64,000 nucleotides of DNA from Corynebacterium sp. 122RC1 (lineage in GTDB: Bacteria; Actinomycetota; Actinomycetes; Mycobacteriales; Mycobacteriaceae): contig NZ_JANIKD010000002.1 in NCBI RefSeq assembly GCF_024580955.1, forward strand, positions 124,001 through 188,000, given 5' to 3'. Positions 9,901 through 20,462 of this stretch are shown piece after piece. The notes under the pieces are model-generated. The model worked only from the letters and a program-made list of their open reading frames with translations, was not told the origin of the DNA and ran no database searches. The first letter of the stretch is position 1; each line of letters opens with the position of its first letter. Made by a program: the position numbers and the translations under genes.

Positions 9901-11091
9901 GTGGCAAAGGCTAAGTTCGAGCGTACTAAGCCGCACGTTAACATCGGCACCATCGGTCACGTCGACCACGGCAAGACCACCACCACCGCAGCTATCACCA
10001 AGGTGCTGGCCGATGCTTACCCAGATCTGAACCAGGCTTTCGCTTTCGATGCCATCGACAAGGCACCGGAAGAGAAGGAGCGTGGCATCACGATCAACAT
10101 CTCCCACGTGGAGTACCAGACCGAGAAGCGCCACTACGCACACGTTGACGCCCCTGGTCACGCCGACTACATCAAGAACATGATCACCGGTGCTGCTCAG
10201 ATGGACGGCGCAATCCTCGTGGTTGCTGCAACCGACGGCCCAATGCCTCAGACCCGTGAGCACGTGCTGCTCGCTCGCCAGGTGGGCGTTCCTTACATCC
10301 TCGTTGCTCTGAACAAGTGCGACATGGTTGATGATGAGGAAATCATCGAGCTCGTTGAGATGGAGATCCGTGAGCTGCTCGCTGAGCAGGAGTACGACGA
10401 AGAGGCTCCAATCATCCACATCTCCGCTCTGAAGGCTCTGGAGGGTGACGCGGAGTGGACCAAGTCCATCCTCGAGCTCATGCAGGCATGTGATGACTCC
10501 ATCCCTGACCCAGTTCGCGAGACCGACAAGCCATTCCTCATGCCAATCGAGGACATCTTCACCATCACCGGCCGCGGCACCGTGGTTACCGGTCGTGTGG
10601 AGCGCGGTCAGCTCAACGTGAACGAGGATGTTGAGATCATCGGCATCAAGGAAAAGGCCATCCAGACCACCGTTACCGGTATCGAGATGTTCCGCAAGCT
10701 CCTTGACTACACCGAGGCTGGCGACAACTGTGGTCTGCTCCTCCGCGGCATCAAGCGCGAGGACGTTGAGCGCGGTCAGGTTGTTGTGAAGCCAGGCGCT
10801 TACACCCCTCACACCGAGTTCGAGGGCTCCGTCTACGTTCTGTCCAAGGACGAGGGCGGCCGCCACACCCCATTCTTCGACAACTACCGCCCACAGTTCT
10901 ACTTCCGCACCACCGACGTTACCGGTGTTGTGAAGCTCCCTGAGGGCACCGAGATGGTTATGCCTGGCGACAACGTCGACATGACCGTCACCCTGATCCA
11001 GCCTGTGGCAATGGACGAGGGCCTGCGCTTCGCTATCCGCGAGGGCTCCCGCACCGTTGGCGCTGGTCGTGTGACCAAGATCCTGAAGTAA
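9901..11091 (+). CDS. tuf: elongation factor Tu
   Basis: 396 residues, full length. It is the GTPase that delivers aminoacyl-tRNA to the ribosome. G1 (GHVDHGKTT), G3 (DAPGHADY) and G4 (NKCDMVDD) are intact, followed by beta-barrel domains II and III. It starts at GTG after AGGAGG. It has its own promoter and a strong terminator, so it is transcribed separately from fusA. Confidence 0.97.
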   Translation: MAKAKFERTKPHVNIGTIGHVDHGKTTTTAAITKVLADAYPDLNQAFAFDAIDKAPEEKERGITINISHVEYQTEKRHYAHVDAPGHADYIKNMITGAAQMDGAILVVAATDGPMPQTREHVLLARQVGVPYILVALNKCDMVDDEEIIELVEMEIRELLAEQEYDEEAPIIHISALKALEGDAEWTKSILELMQACDDSIPDPVRETDKPFLMPIEDIFTITGRGTVVTGRVERGQLNVNEDVEIIGIKEKAIQTTVTGIEMFRKLLDYTEAGDNCGLLLRGIKREDVERGQVVVKPGAYTPHTEFEGSVYVLSKDEGGRHTPFFDNYRPQFYFRTTDVTGVVKLPEGTEMVMPGDNVDMTVTLIQPVAMDEGLRFAIREGSRTVGAGRVTKILK

Positions 11092-11106
11092 CACCAGGAA
11101 TCACCG

Positions 11107-11137
11107 AAAGCCGTCCCTTTCATAAGGGGCGGCTTTT
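11107..11137 (+). terminator. rho-independent terminator of tuf
   Basis: AAAGCCGTCCC pairs with the GGGGCGGCTTT arm, followed by a short T-run. It begins 16 bases after the tuf stop. Confidence 0.8.
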
Positions 11138-11154
11138 GCCGTACCGGAGCCCAA

Positions 11155-11820
11155 ATGAACGACCCCAGCAAAATCCCCCAAGCCATCCGCGCCCTCGAAG
11201 CAGCCTGGCTCGGCAATGCCGACCAACCCCTCCTCTCCCTCATGAGCATGTTGGAAGCCCGCGGCCTCACATGGCAAAGCAGTATCGACGACACCATCTC
11301 AATCTGCACCGCCCTCGCCCAAGAATTCCCTGGGCGGCTCACCGGCACCCCTGACGGCTATGCAATCCTTTGCGAAAGCCCTGACCGCGAATTCCTCATC
11401 ACCGCAACTCACGTCATCGTCCGTGGCGAGACCCCCACAGCCTGGGAATACAGCTCCCTCATGAGAGCGGAAGTGGGGTTGCCGCTGCGCATTGCCGACG
11501 CCGCCGACGCCGCACACAAATTCGGGGTGGTACGGCGAATCACGGCGATGGGGGAGCGCAGATACCAAGTGCTGATATTCTCAGACGGCCTGGGCTTGGG
11601 CTGTCGTACCCCGGACGGGCATACCACACTTTGGCTGCCGCAACGCCGTGATACGCGGACCTGGCAGGGCCGTACCGCCGAATTGCAGGACGGGATCTTG
11701 CGCTGCGAACTGGGGGAGTTGCGAGTAGCCACAGAGCACTTGGTGGATGTGCCCTTGACTCCCCAGGAGACGTCGCGGCGTGGGACCTTGGGGGCGTCGT
11801 TAAGAAAAACTTCGCGCTAG
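11155..11820 (+). CDS. hypothetical protein downstream of tuf
   Basis: 221 residues with no family that I recognise. There is no signal peptide and no membrane segment. The N-terminal half looks helical (IPQAIRALEAAWLG) and the C-terminal half is rich in beta-forming residues and arginine. It starts 18 bases after the tuf terminator with no obvious ribosome binding site. Its codon use is more relaxed than that of the ribosomal genes around it. It contains two CCCTCATGAG words. Confidence 0.6.
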   Translation: MNDPSKIPQAIRALEAAWLGNADQPLLSLMSMLEARGLTWQSSIDDTISICTALAQEFPGRLTGTPDGYAILCESPDREFLITATHVIVRGETPTAWEYSSLMRAEVGLPLRIADAADAAHKFGVVRRITAMGERRYQVLIFSDGLGLGCRTPDGHTTLWLPQRRDTRTWQGRTAELQDGILRCELGELRVATEHLVDVPLTPQETSRRGTLGASLRKTSR

Positions 11821-11865
11821 GGGTTGCGCCAAGCCCTGCCTGCATGATTAACTATTCAAGTTGCC

Positions 11866-12272
11866 TTGACATGGCTTTGCTGTGGCTTGGTAATCGTGAC
11901 ACCTTCACGGTGGCTTTCTGGGAGGCCAGGAAGCAACAGTTAAGGATCCTCCAAGACTTCAAAAGTGCAGCGCACGTTTGAGCTTGAAGGGCCGGAGTGA
12001 AGGGGCATGGCAAATAAACAGCGGCAGTACGTAAGGGCCACGCTTATCGCGAGATGAGATCCCTTCCGGCTTGACTCCTGGGTAGCACAAGGGACCTTGT
12101 ACCCCAGTTGGCGCGTGTTTATTTCCGCGCCTTGGAGCCCCAGCAGATAGTCAAGTAAGAACTGGCGTTGTGCCAAGGTCCTGAAGGTCCGGACAACGTT
12201 ATAGAGATTAAGAGAAGCGATTCCCACCTCTCCCAACCTTGGGATGTGGGACTAGCGAGGAAGAGGATAAGC
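11866..12272 (+). promoter_or_regulatory. promoter and long leader of the S10 operon
   Basis: TTGACA (11866-11871), a 17-base spacer and GGTAAT (11889-11894) form a candidate promoter. It would leave an untranslated leader of about 370 bases. The leader contains the rpsL-like block (12068-12093) and a hairpin in which ACAAGG pairs with CCTTGT, flanked by TGGGT and ACCCCA (about 12079-12105). Such leaders often control ribosomal protein operons; the regulator here is not known. Confidence 0.45.
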
Positions 12273-12578
12273 GTGGCGGGACAAAAGATCCGCATTCGGC
12301 TGAAGGCCTACGACCACTCCGCAATCGACGAGTCCGCTCGTAAGATCGTGGAGACCGTCACCCGCACGGGTGCACGCGTTGTCGGCCCAGTGCCACTGCC
12401 CACCGAAAAGAACGTGTACGCCGTTATTCGTTCTCCCCATAAGTACAAGGATTCTCGCGAGCACTTCGAGATGCGCACTCACAAGCGCCTGATCGACATC
12501 CTCGACCCGACGCCGAAGACGGTTGACGCCCTTATGCGCATCGACCTTCCGGCCAGCGTCGACGTGAACATTCAGTGA
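12273..12578 (+). CDS. rpsJ: 30S ribosomal protein S10
   Basis: 101 residues when started at GTG 12273, which follows GAGGAAGAGG and gives the standard N-terminus [14 protein letters not shown]. An upstream in-frame start would add 35 residues found in no S10. First gene of an 11-gene S10 operon with no gap above about 35 bases. S10 is a 30S protein and, as NusE, also acts in antitermination. Confidence 0.95.
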   Translation: MAGQKIRIRLKAYDHSAIDESARKIVETVTRTGARVVGPVPLPTEKNVYAVIRSPHKYKDSREHFEMRTHKRLIDILDPTPKTVDALMRIDLPASVDVNIQ

Positions 12579-12610
12579 TCGACGAAATTTTTGGCAGCGG
12601 AGAATAACTA

Positions 12611-13267
12611 ATGAGTGAAACTGAGATCAAGGGCATTCTGGGCACCAAGCTCGGCATGACGCAGATCTTCGACGAGGAAAACCGCGTAATCCCGGTGACC
12701 GTCGTTGAAGCTGGTCCATGCGTTGTGACCCAGATTCGCACCGAAGAAACCGATGGCTACAACGCCATCCAAATCGCCTACGGCGAAATCGACCCTCGCA
12801 AGGCAAACAAGCCAGCAGCCGGCCACTTCAAGAAGGCTGGCGTTACCCCCCGCCGCCACGTGGCAGAGATTCGTATGAACGACGTCTCCGCATACGAGGT
12901 TGGTCAGGACGTGACCGTTGACATCTTCGAAGGCATCACCTTCGTTGACGTCACCGGCACCACCAAGGGTAAGGGCTACGCCGGCGCCATGAAGCGCCAC
13001 GGCTTCGCAGGCCAGGGTGCGTCCCACGGTAACCAGGCAGCACACCGCCGCGTTGGTGGCATCGGTGCCTGCGCTACCCCAGGCCGTATCTTCAAGGGCA
13101 AGCGTATGGCTGGCCGCATGGGTTCCGACCGCGTCACCACCCAGAACCTCAAGGTTCAAAAGATTGACGCCGATGCCAACCTCATCCTGATCAAGGGTGC
13201 AATCCCGGGCAACCGCGGTGGCATCGTGACCGTTAAGACCGCAGTGAAGGGCGGTGCACACGCATGA
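12611..13267 (+). CDS. rplC: 50S ribosomal protein L3
   Basis: 218 residues. It binds 23S rRNA near the peptidyl transferase centre. Family motifs [12 protein letters not shown] and the central extension around [11 protein letters not shown] are present. Its stop overlaps the rplD start by four bases (ATGA). Confidence 0.97.
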   Translation: MSETEIKGILGTKLGMTQIFDEENRVIPVTVVEAGPCVVTQIRTEETDGYNAIQIAYGEIDPRKANKPAAGHFKKAGVTPRRHVAEIRMNDVSAYEVGQDVTVDIFEGITFVDVTGTTKGKGYAGAMKRHGFAGQGASHGNQAAHRRVGGIGACATPGRIFKGKRMAGRMGSDRVTTQNLKVQKIDADANLILIKGAIPGNRGGIVTVKTAVKGGAHA

Positions 13268-13917
13268 CCAATCTGAAGTTGGACGTCCACACCGCTGAGG
13301 GTAAGACCAATGGTTCGGTCGAGCTGCCTGCAGAGATCTTCGACCGCGAAGTATCTGTGGCACTCCTCCACCAGGTTGTCAACGCGCAGCTCGCTGCACG
13401 TCGTCAGGGTACCCACTCCACCAAGACCCGCGGTGAGGTTCGCGGCGGTGGCCGTAAGCCATTCCGCCAGAAGGGCACCGGTCGCGCTCGTCAGGGCTCG
13501 ATCCGCGCTCCTCACTTCACCGGTGGTGGTATCTCGCACGGCCCGAAGCCACGCGACTACTCCCAGCGCACCCCGAAGAAGATGATCAAGGCTGCTCTCT
13601 ACGGCGCACTGTCTGATCGTGCACGCCACGATCGCATTCACGTTGTTGAAGAGCTGGTTCCTGGTCAGACTCCTTCCACCAAGTCCGCTCGCGCGTTCAT
13701 CGAGCGCCTGACCGACCGCCGCAACGTCCTGTTCGTGGTTGGCCGCGAGGACGCAACCTCCCGTTTGAGCGCCCGCAACCTGCCAGGCGTGAACATCCTG
13801 TTCGCCGACCAGCTGAACACCTACGACGTGCTGCACTCTGACGACGTTGTGTTCTCTGTAGACGCTCTCAACGCCTTCATCGACCGCGCCACTGGTGCGG
13901 CTAAGGAGGAGAACTAA
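13264..13917 (+). CDS. rplD: 50S ribosomal protein L4
   Basis: 217 residues. The loop reaching into the exit tunnel is recognisable ([19 protein letters not shown]). Arrangement is tight: ATGA overlap with rplC and a one-base TAATG overlap with rplW. Confidence 0.97.
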   Translation: MTNLKLDVHTAEGKTNGSVELPAEIFDREVSVALLHQVVNAQLAARRQGTHSTKTRGEVRGGGRKPFRQKGTGRARQGSIRAPHFTGGGISHGPKPRDYSQRTPKKMIKAALYGALSDRARHDRIHVVEELVPGQTPSTKSARAFIERLTDRRNVLFVVGREDATSRLSARNLPGVNILFADQLNTYDVLHSDDVVFSVDALNAFIDRATGAAKEEN

Positions 13918-14219
13918 TGGCTAAGATCGCAGACCCACGCGACATCATTTTCGCCCCTGTGCTCTCTGAGAAGTCGTACAGCCTGATGGAGGAGAACACC
14001 TACGCGTTCTACGTAGCTCCATCCGCAAACAAGACCGAGATCAAGATTGCTATCGAGCAGATCTTCGGCGTGAAGGTAGCCTCCGTGAACACCCTGAACC
14101 GCGAGGGCAAGCGCAAGCGCTCCCGCACCGGTTTCGGGCGCCGCAAGGCAACCAAGCGCGCCTACGTGACGCTTAAGGGCAGCGACACTATCGACCTCTT
14201 CGGCGGCTCCGCCGCGTAA
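13917..14219 (+). CDS. rplW: 50S ribosomal protein L23
   Basis: 100 residues. It lies at the tunnel exit and docks trigger factor and SRP. Begins [15 protein letters not shown] after a short lead and contains the basic loop [18 protein letters not shown]. Start and stop spacing fit the operon. Confidence 0.96.
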   Translation: MAKIADPRDIIFAPVLSEKSYSLMEENTYAFYVAPSANKTEIKIAIEQIFGVKVASVNTLNREGKRKRSRTGFGRRKATKRAYVTLKGSDTIDLFGGSAA

Positions 14220-14240
14220 GGGTCGAGGTAAGGACAAACT

Positions 14241-15083
14241 ATGGCTATTCGTAAGTACAAGCCGACAACCCCGGGTCGCCGCCAGAGCTCCGTTTCTATG
14301 TTCGAGGAGATCACTCGCTCGACCCCAGAAAAGTCTCTGGTTCGCCCCCTTCCAAAGAAGGGTGGCCGCAACGTACACGGCCACATCACCGTGCGCCACA
14401 AGGGTGGCGGCCACAAGCGCCAGTACCGTGTGATTGACTTCCGCCGCACCGACAAAGACGGCATCCCAGCGAAGGTCGCACACATCGAGTACGACCCAAA
14501 CCGCACCGCAAACATCGCGCTGCTTCACTACCGCGATGGTGAGAAGCGCTACATCATTGCACCGAAGGGCCTGCAGCAGGGCCAGATCCTTGAGGCCGGC
14601 GCAAACGCCGACATCAAGGTGGGCAACAACCTGCCACTGCGCAACATCCCAGCCGGTACCGTGATCCACAACGTGGAGCTCAAGCCAGGCGCAGGCGCAA
14701 AGCTCGCCCGCTCCGCAGGTGCTTCCATCCAGCTCCTCGGTAAGGCAGGCAAGTACGCAGTGCTGCGTATGCCTTCCTCCGAAATCCGCCGTGTGGACAT
14801 CCGCTGCCGCGCAACCGTTGGTGAGGTCGGCAACGCTGACCAGATCAACATCCGTTGGGGCAAGGCTGGCCGTATGCGCTGGAAGGGCGTCCGCCCAACC
14901 GTCCGTGGTGTTGTGATGAACCCAGTTGATCACCCACACGGCGGTGGTGAGGGTAAGACCTCCGGTGGTCGTCACCCTGTGTCCCCATGGGGCAAGAAGG
15001 AAGGCCGTACCCGTAACCCCAACCGTTACAGCAACAGCATGATCGTGCAGCGTCGCCGCACGAACAAGAGCAAGAAGCGCTAA
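14241..15083 (+). CDS. rplB: 50S ribosomal protein L2
   Basis: 280 residues, full length. It is needed for subunit joining and peptidyl transferase assembly. The signature [16 protein letters not shown], with the key histidine, is intact. Preceded by GAGGTAAGG. Confidence 0.97.
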   Translation: MAIRKYKPTTPGRRQSSVSMFEEITRSTPEKSLVRPLPKKGGRNVHGHITVRHKGGGHKRQYRVIDFRRTDKDGIPAKVAHIEYDPNRTANIALLHYRDGEKRYIIAPKGLQQGQILEAGANADIKVGNNLPLRNIPAGTVIHNVELKPGAGAKLARSAGASIQLLGKAGKYAVLRMPSSEIRRVDIRCRATVGEVGNADQINIRWGKAGRMRWKGVRPTVRGVVMNPVDHPHGGGEGKTSGGRHPVSPWGKKEGRTRNPNRYSNSMIVQRRRTNKSKKR

Positions 15084-15098
15084 GAGGAGGATAGTTAG

Positions 15099-15374
15099 AT
15101 GCCACGCAGCCTGAAGAAGGGCCCGTTCGTCGATGAGCACCTCCTCGCAAAGGTCGATGCTCAGAACGAAAAGGGCACCAAGCAGGTCATCAAGACCTGG
15201 TCCCGCCGTTCCACCATTCTCCCAGATTTCATTGGCCACACCTTCGCCGTTCACGACGGCCGCAAGCATGTGCCAGTGTTCGTGGACGACTCCATGGTCG
15301 GCCACAAGCTGGGCGAGTTCGCACCAACCAAGACCTTCAAGGGTCACATCCAGGACAAGAAGGGACGTCGATAA
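15099..15374 (+). CDS. rpsS: 30S ribosomal protein S19
   Basis: 91 residues. It sits in the 30S head with S13. Begins [15 protein letters not shown] and contains [18 protein letters not shown]. Preceded by GAGGAGG. Confidence 0.96.
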   Translation: MPRSLKKGPFVDEHLLAKVDAQNEKGTKQVIKTWSRRSTILPDFIGHTFAVHDGRKHVPVFVDDSMVGHKLGEFAPTKTFKGHIQDKKGRR

Positions 15375-15377
15375 GCG

Positions 15378-15737
15378 ATGAGTGAGACCATCACCTCCGC
15401 ACGCGCACAGGCCCGCTTTGTCCGCGTTTCCCCTATGAAGGCACGTCGCGTAGTAGACCTCGTTCGCGGTAAGTCCGTGGAAGAGGCACTGGCAATCCTG
15501 AAGTACGCCCCACAGGCTGCTTCTGAGCCAGTTGCCAAGGTTGTTGCTTCCGCAGCGGCCAACGCCGAGAACAACTTCGGCCTGGACCGCCGCAGCCTGG
15601 TTATCTCTGAGGCATTTGCTGATGAGGGGCCAACCATGCGACGTATCCGCCCGCGCGCACAGGGTCGTGCATACCAGATCCGTAAGCGCACCAGCCACAT
15701 CACCGTGGTTGTTAGCCAGAAGGAAGGGGCCAAGTAG
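15378..15737 (+). CDS. rplV: 50S ribosomal protein L22
   Basis: 119 residues. It contributes to the exit tunnel. Contains [18 protein letters not shown] and the beta-hairpin region [17 protein letters not shown], with no change suggesting macrolide resistance. One-base overlap with rpsC. Confidence 0.96.
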   Translation: MSETITSARAQARFVRVSPMKARRVVDLVRGKSVEEALAILKYAPQAASEPVAKVVASAAANAENNFGLDRRSLVISEAFADEGPTMRRIRPRAQGRAYQIRKRTSHITVVVSQKEGAK

Positions 15738-16486
15738 TGGGCCAGAAAATCCATCCTCACGGCCTCCGACTGGGCATTACTTCCGACTGGAAGTCCCACT
15801 GGTTCGCCGAGAAGAACTACGCTGAGTACCTCGCCGAGGACATCAAGATCCGCGAGTTCCTCACCAAGACGCTGGATCGCGCCGGCATCGCCGACATCGT
15901 GATCGAGCGCACCCGCGACCGCGTCCGCGTGGACATTCACACCGCCCGTCCGGGCATCGTGATTGGCCGCCGCGGCTCCGAGGCTGAGCGTCTCCGCAAG
16001 GAGCTGGAGAAGCTCACCGGCAAGCAGGTTGCCCTCAACATTCAAGAGGTCAAGAACATTGATGCAAACGCTCAGTTGGTGGCACAGTCCATCGCCGAGC
16101 AGCTCACCAACCGTGTGGCATTCCGCCGCGCAATGCGTAAGGCTATCCAGTCCGCAATGCGCCAGCCACAGGTCAAGGGCATCAAGGTTGCTTGCTCCGG
16201 CCGTCTGGGCGGCGCAGAAATGTCCCGCACCGAGCGCTACCACGAGGGTCGCGTTCCACTGCACACGCTTCGCGCCGAGATCGACTACGGCACCTACGAG
16301 GCTCACACCACCTTCGGCCGCATTGGCGTCAAGGTGTGGATCTACAAGGGTGACGTCGTTGGTGGCCGTCGCGAAAGCGATCTCAACGCACCAGCAGAGC
16401 GCCGCGGCCGCGGCGACCGCAACGCAGCACGTCCGCGTCGTGGTGGCCAGCGTCGTCAGCGCGCTGAGAAGAAGCAGGAGGGTTAA
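15737..16486 (+). CDS. rpsC: 30S ribosomal protein S3
   Basis: 249 residues. It forms part of the mRNA entry channel. The KH domain motif [15 protein letters not shown] is intact. A basic, low-complexity C-terminal tail (about 30 residues of Arg, Gly and Ala) extends past the core, as in other actinobacteria. Starts at GTG. Confidence 0.97.
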   Translation: MGQKIHPHGLRLGITSDWKSHWFAEKNYAEYLAEDIKIREFLTKTLDRAGIADIVIERTRDRVRVDIHTARPGIVIGRRGSEAERLRKELEKLTGKQVALNIQEVKNIDANAQLVAQSIAEQLTNRVAFRRAMRKAIQSAMRQPQVKGIKVACSGRLGGAEMSRTERYHEGRVPLHTLRAEIDYGTYEAHTTFGRIGVKVWIYKGDVVGGRRESDLNAPAERRGRGDRNAARPRRGGQRRQRAEKKQEG

Positions 16487-16489
16487 TCC

Positions 16490-16906
16490 ATGCTTATCCC
16501 AAAGCGCGTCAAGTACCGCCGCCAGCACCGTCCACACCGCAGCGGTGTTTCCAAGGGCGGTAACCGCATCAACTTCGGTGACTACGGCATCCAGGCTCTC
16601 GAGCCCGCCTACATCACCAACCGTCAGATCGAGTCTGCTCGTATTGCCATCAACCGCCACGTCAAGCGTGGTGGTAAGGTCTGGATCAACATCTTCCCAG
16701 ACCGCCCTCTGACCCAGAAGCCACTCGGTGTGCGTATGGGTTCCGGTAAGGGCCCAGTGGAGAAGTGGGTGGCCAACGTGAAGCCTGGCCGCATCCTCTT
16801 CGAAATGTCCTACCCAAACGAGGAAATGGCACTCGAGGCTCTGCGCCGTGCAGGCCAGAAGCTCCCTTGCAAGGTTCGTATCGTTAAGAAGGAGGACCAG
16901 TTCTAA
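16490..16906 (+). CDS. rplP: 50S ribosomal protein L16
   Basis: 138 residues. It helps position A-site tRNA. Begins [15 protein letters not shown] and contains [17 protein letters not shown] [15 protein letters not shown]. One-base overlap with rpmC. Confidence 0.97.
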   Translation: MLIPKRVKYRRQHRPHRSGVSKGGNRINFGDYGIQALEPAYITNRQIESARIAINRHVKRGGKVWINIFPDRPLTQKPLGVRMGSGKGPVEKWVANVKPGRILFEMSYPNEEMALEALRRAGQKLPCKVRIVKKEDQF

Positions 16907-17136
16907 TGGCTAACGGTACCCCCGCACACGAGCTTCGCGAGCTGAACGCCGAGGAGCTGAAGACCAAGCTGGCTGAGAACAAGGAAGAGCTTTTCAACCT
17001 GCGCTTCCAGGCAGCAACCGGTCAGCTGACCAACAACCGTCGCCTGCGCACCGTCAAGCGCGACATCGCCCGCATTTACACCGTTATTCGCGAGCGCGAG
17101 CTGGGCCTGTCCGTCGTTCCGGAAGCTGAGGCTTAA
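16906..17136 (+). CDS. rpmC: 50S ribosomal protein L29
   Basis: 76 residues, near the tunnel exit. Contains the family core [24 protein letters not shown] segment [18 protein letters not shown]. It is slightly longer than many L29 proteins because of an extra C-terminal tail. Confidence 0.95.
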   Translation: MANGTPAHELRELNAEELKTKLAENKEELFNLRFQAATGQLTNNRRLRTVKRDIARIYTVIRERELGLSVVPEAEA

Positions 17137-17138
17137 AC

Positions 17139-17435
17139 ATGAGTGAGGCAACTGTGAACAACGTGAACACCTCTGAAAAGAAGACAAAGGGCGCCCGCAA
17201 GGTACGCACCGGCTACGTGGTTTCTGACAAGATGCAGAAGACCATCGTGGTTGAGCTCGAGGACCGTAAGCAGCACGGCCTCTACGGCAAGACCATCCGT
17301 AGCAACTCCAAGGTGAAGGCCCACGATGAGAACGAGATCGCCGGCATCGGTGACCTCGTGCGCATCGAGGAGACCCGCCCACTTTCCAAGGACAAGCACT
17401 TCCGTCTCGTAGAAATCATCGAGAAGGCACGCTAA
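17139..17435 (+). CDS. rpsQ: 30S ribosomal protein S17
   Basis: 98 residues. An early-binding protein that stabilises 16S rRNA. Core motifs [17 protein letters not shown] and [14 protein letters not shown] are present. Last gene of this operon; a terminator follows 15 bases later. In many bacteria rplN follows directly, but here rplN is 15 kb away. Confidence 0.96.
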   Translation: MSEATVNNVNTSEKKTKGARKVRTGYVVSDKMQKTIVVELEDRKQHGLYGKTIRSNSKVKAHDENEIAGIGDLVRIEETRPLSKDKHFRLVEIIEKAR

Positions 17436-17450
17436 ACCCTTGGCGCACTA

Positions 17451-17475
17451 AGCCCCGCCTCGGCGGGGCTTTTTT
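17451..17475 (+). terminator. terminator of the S10 operon
   Basis: AGCCCCGC (17451-17458) pairs with GCGGGGCT (17463-17470), with a four-base loop and a six-T run. A textbook rho-independent terminator. Confidence 0.9.
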
Positions 17476-17501
17476 GCGCCCAACACACACCGGAGAACAC
17501 C

Positions 17502-19370
17502 ATGACACACTACACTGGCCCCCTCGGCGCGCAGGTCACAGCCACCGGCACCGAATTCACCCTATGGGCACCAAGTGCTCATGAGGTGGCCGTCAACTTA
17601 GAATCCCGCACGGTTCCCCTCACCAAAGGCGCCCAGGGACAGTGGTACGTGCACATCCCCGGTGTTCATGAGGGGGAAAGGTATAGCTTCACTATCGACG
17701 GCCGCCGCACCGCCGACCCCCACGCTCGCGCGGCTACGGCGAACGGTGAGCAGGCGGTGGTGGTGGACGTCGGAAAGCTCCTCGGACCTGCCAGCCGCCT
17801 GCCCAGCTTCCCTGACCCCGGCGAGGCTGTGATCTATGAGGCGCATGTTCGTGACCTCACCATCTCCCCGGATAACGGCATAGGGGCGAAAGGCAAGTTT
17901 CTCGGGCTCGCGGAGGCCGGCACCCGCAGCAGCGAAGGCGTGCCAACCGGCCTGGATTACATCGCCTCGCTTGGGGTCACGCACCTGCAACTGCTGCCGG
18001 TGTTCGACTTCGGCTCGGTGGATGAGACCGGTGACCTCAGCTTCGGCGCCCAATACAACTGGGGCTACGATCCTGTGCTCTACAACGTCCCCGAAGGCTC
18101 CTACGCCACCGATCCACACGACCCCTTTGCCCGGCTGCGCGAGTTCCGCGCCCTCGTAGACGCCTGCCACGCGCGCGGCCTGCGGGTGATCATGGATGTG
18201 GTCTACAACCACGTCTACGACGCCGGCACCAACCCCCTCGAGCTGGTGGAGCCCGGCACGTTCTTCCGCATGCGTACCGACGGCTCCTTCCACGACGCCA
18301 CCGCCTGCGGTAACGAAACCGCCTCCGAACACCCCATGATGCGCCGCTTCATCGTTGACTCGGTGGTGTATTGGGCCGAAACCTTCGGCCTCGACGGCTT
18401 CCGCTTTGACCTCATGGGCATCCACGACGTGGCTACCATGAACGCCGTGCGCGAAGCCCTCGATGAGATCGACCCCGGCATCCTCATCATTGGCGAAGGC
18501 TGGACCATGGGCAACCACGAGCCCGGCGTCATCCCCGCCGACCAAAACGCAGGCCACCTCATGCCTAGGATTGGCATGTTCCAAGATACGTTCCGCGACG
18601 TGGTGAAAGGCTCCAACTTCAACCTCGCCGGGCCGGGGTTTGTCAGCGGGAATCCCTCCTACGCCCCCGACTCCACCCTCATGGACAAAAAGCCCGCAGC
18701 GAAGTTGCTCTTCGACGCCATGAACGGTGCCCCCGAGGGCCGCAACTACCTGAGCGCCGCGCAATGCGTGATCTACAACGAGGCACACGATAACTTCACG
18801 ATGTTCGACAAACTCCGCGGCACCGCCGGGTTGGAACATGCTCATGAGGGGGAAATTGCGCGGCGGCATACACTCGCCACCAGCATCCAAATGCTTTCCC
18901 GAGGCATCGCCTTTGTCCACGCGGGACAAGAGCTGCTGCGCACGAAGCAAGGAGTGGAAAACTCCTATAACGCGCCAGATTCCATCAATGCCTTCGACTA
19001 CAACCGCGCCCTCACGTTCCCTGAACAACTCGAGTTCTTCCGGGAGCTGGTGGCATTCCGCCGGCGTTGGGGGTGGGTGACGGAGAGCGATTACGCCACG
19101 ATCGCCGCCACAACCTCCCTCATGGAAGCAGAAGGGTTGCACCTTTGCTATCGCGTGGCGGGGGCCTTCGATGGCGAAGACGCCCTGATTGTGATCAATG
19201 CCGACGTCACCGCGTGGGACATCAGACGTCATACTTCTGCTCATGAGGGGTGGGTGGTGCATGTGGCTGACGAGCGCGTGTTCACACCAGCCCGCCCCTG
19301 GGACCAGCAGCCCGTCGCGCCGCTGAGTGTGTTGGTGCTGCAGCGGCGCGGCGAGCGCGGTGAATTTTAG
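17502..19370 (+). CDS. pulA: type I pullulanase (GH13)
   Basis: 622 residues. Family members cut alpha-1,6 branch points in pullulan, glycogen and starch dextrins. An N-terminal CBM48-like domain (about 1-95) precedes a GH13 barrel. The type I pullulanase signature YNWGYDP is at 185-191. The other GH13 regions follow: VVYNH at 233-237, GFRFDL with nucleophile Asp303, GEGW with acid/base Glu332, and NEAHDN. There is no signal peptide, so it should be cytoplasmic and act on imported or stored glucan. It stands alone behind the S10 terminator. It contains three CATGAGGGG words, two reading as AHEG and one as VHEG. Confidence 0.85.
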   Translation: MTHYTGPLGAQVTATGTEFTLWAPSAHEVAVNLESRTVPLTKGAQGQWYVHIPGVHEGERYSFTIDGRRTADPHARAATANGEQAVVVDVGKLLGPASRLPSFPDPGEAVIYEAHVRDLTISPDNGIGAKGKFLGLAEAGTRSSEGVPTGLDYIASLGVTHLQLLPVFDFGSVDETGDLSFGAQYNWGYDPVLYNVPEGSYATDPHDPFARLREFRALVDACHARGLRVIMDVVYNHVYDAGTNPLELVEPGTFFRMRTDGSFHDATACGNETASEHPMMRRFIVDSVVYWAETFGLDGFRFDLMGIHDVATMNAVREALDEIDPGILIIGEGWTMGNHEPGVIPADQNAGHLMPRIGMFQDTFRDVVKGSNFNLAGPGFVSGNPSYAPDSTLMDKKPAAKLLFDAMNGAPEGRNYLSAAQCVIYNEAHDNFTMFDKLRGTAGLEHAHEGEIARRHTLATSIQMLSRGIAFVHAGQELLRTKQGVENSYNAPDSINAFDYNRALTFPEQLEFFRELVAFRRRWGWVTESDYATIAATTSLMEAEGLHLCYRVAGAFDGEDALIVINADVTAWDIRRHTSAHEGWVVHVADERVFTPARPWDQQPVAPLSVLVLQRRGERGEF

Positions 19371-20462
19371 GCCATGCCGATTTCGCCGCCGTCGGTACGC
19401 CAGACCGTGGCGACTGCGGGGCGTGGGATGTTGCTGCCGCCTTCGGGCCAGGAGGAGGTGGCTTGGGTGAAGGTGGCGTCGTCGGCTTCGCCTGGGTGCT
19501 GGACGTTCACGAGCACGCGGTTGCGCTGGACCACCGGGCCGCAGGTTTCCGCGTCCACGGGGACGGTGAGGAAGCACTTGAGCTGGCCGCGGTTGGGGCC
19601 TTCCAGCGCTACGGCGTAGAGGCCGTCGTTGGATTTGAGGGCGTTGCCGTCGGTGGAGATCCAGAGGTTGCCGTGGTCGTCGAAGACCAGGTTGTCTGGG
19701 CAGGAGATGGGGGAGACCTGGGACTTGTCAAAGCCGCCAAAGTAGGTGTTGGCTTCCTCGGGGTCGCCGCAGACCAGCAGGATGTTCCAGGTGAAGGATT
19801 CGCCGGCGTGGTCGTCGTCGAGTTCCATCACCAGGCCGTTTTTGTTTTCGCGCACCGGCGCCCACTCCATTGGGTCCTCCTTGGATTTGGAGGCGTTCGC
19901 GCCAGTGGCGCCGCGGTAGGAGTTGTTGGTGAGCGCTACGTACACCTTGCCGGTCTTGGGGCTGGCCTCGAAGTCCTCGAGACGGTCCATTTTGGTTGCG
20001 CCAACGGTGTCTGCGGCCAGGCGGGTGTACACGGCAACTTCTTCGGCAGTGAAGCCGTCCACGTGGGAGGTTGCGGTGTCGCCAGAAACGGTGAGCAGTT
20101 TGTGCCAGGTGCCGGTGCCGTCAAAGGCGCCGTCCTTGGGCAGTTCTCCGGTGCCGGTGATTTCCGCGGCGGGGGAGTTGCCTTCCAGGGAGGCTACATA
20201 GAGGGTGCCTTCGTCCAGGATGGTCATGTTGTGGGTGATGTCGCCCTCCTTGATCTTCTTTGAGGAGACAAACTTGTAGATGTACTCAAAGCGGGCGTCG
20301 TCGCCGGAGTAACACACCACGGTGCCATCCGACGTCACGTGGATGTTACCTGCCTCATGCTTAAAGCGGCCGAGCGCGGTGTGCTTGACCGGGGTGGAGT
20401 TGGGGTCCAGGGGGTCGATTTCCACGATGTAGCCAAAGCGGTTGATCTCATTTGGCTCCTTG
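19367..20462 (-). pseudogene. phoX: phoX, 3' part (PhoX/DUF839 phosphatase C-terminal fragment)
   Basis: The C-terminal 363 residues of a PhoX-type alkaline phosphatase, from EPNEINRFGYIVEIDP to the end. PhoX enzymes are secreted, calcium-dependent phosphomonoesterases. The upstream half of the same protein lies 1.2 kb away at 21643-22629. Joining the halves at the shared CCTTG restores one frame (VSK-EPN) of about 690 residues, a normal PhoX length. This fragment has no export signal or start of its own, so it should be non-functional unless the insert is lost. It ends convergently with pulA, overlapping by four bases. Confidence 0.85.

Noticed and set aside
13914..15698. 594-codon open frame on the - strand across rplW, rplB, rpsS and rplV
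   Set aside because: Antisense to four certain ribosomal protein genes and without recognisable motifs.
17598..19577. 659-codon open frame on the - strand opposite pullulanase
   Set aside because: Antisense to a gene with a complete GH13 active site; no family features.
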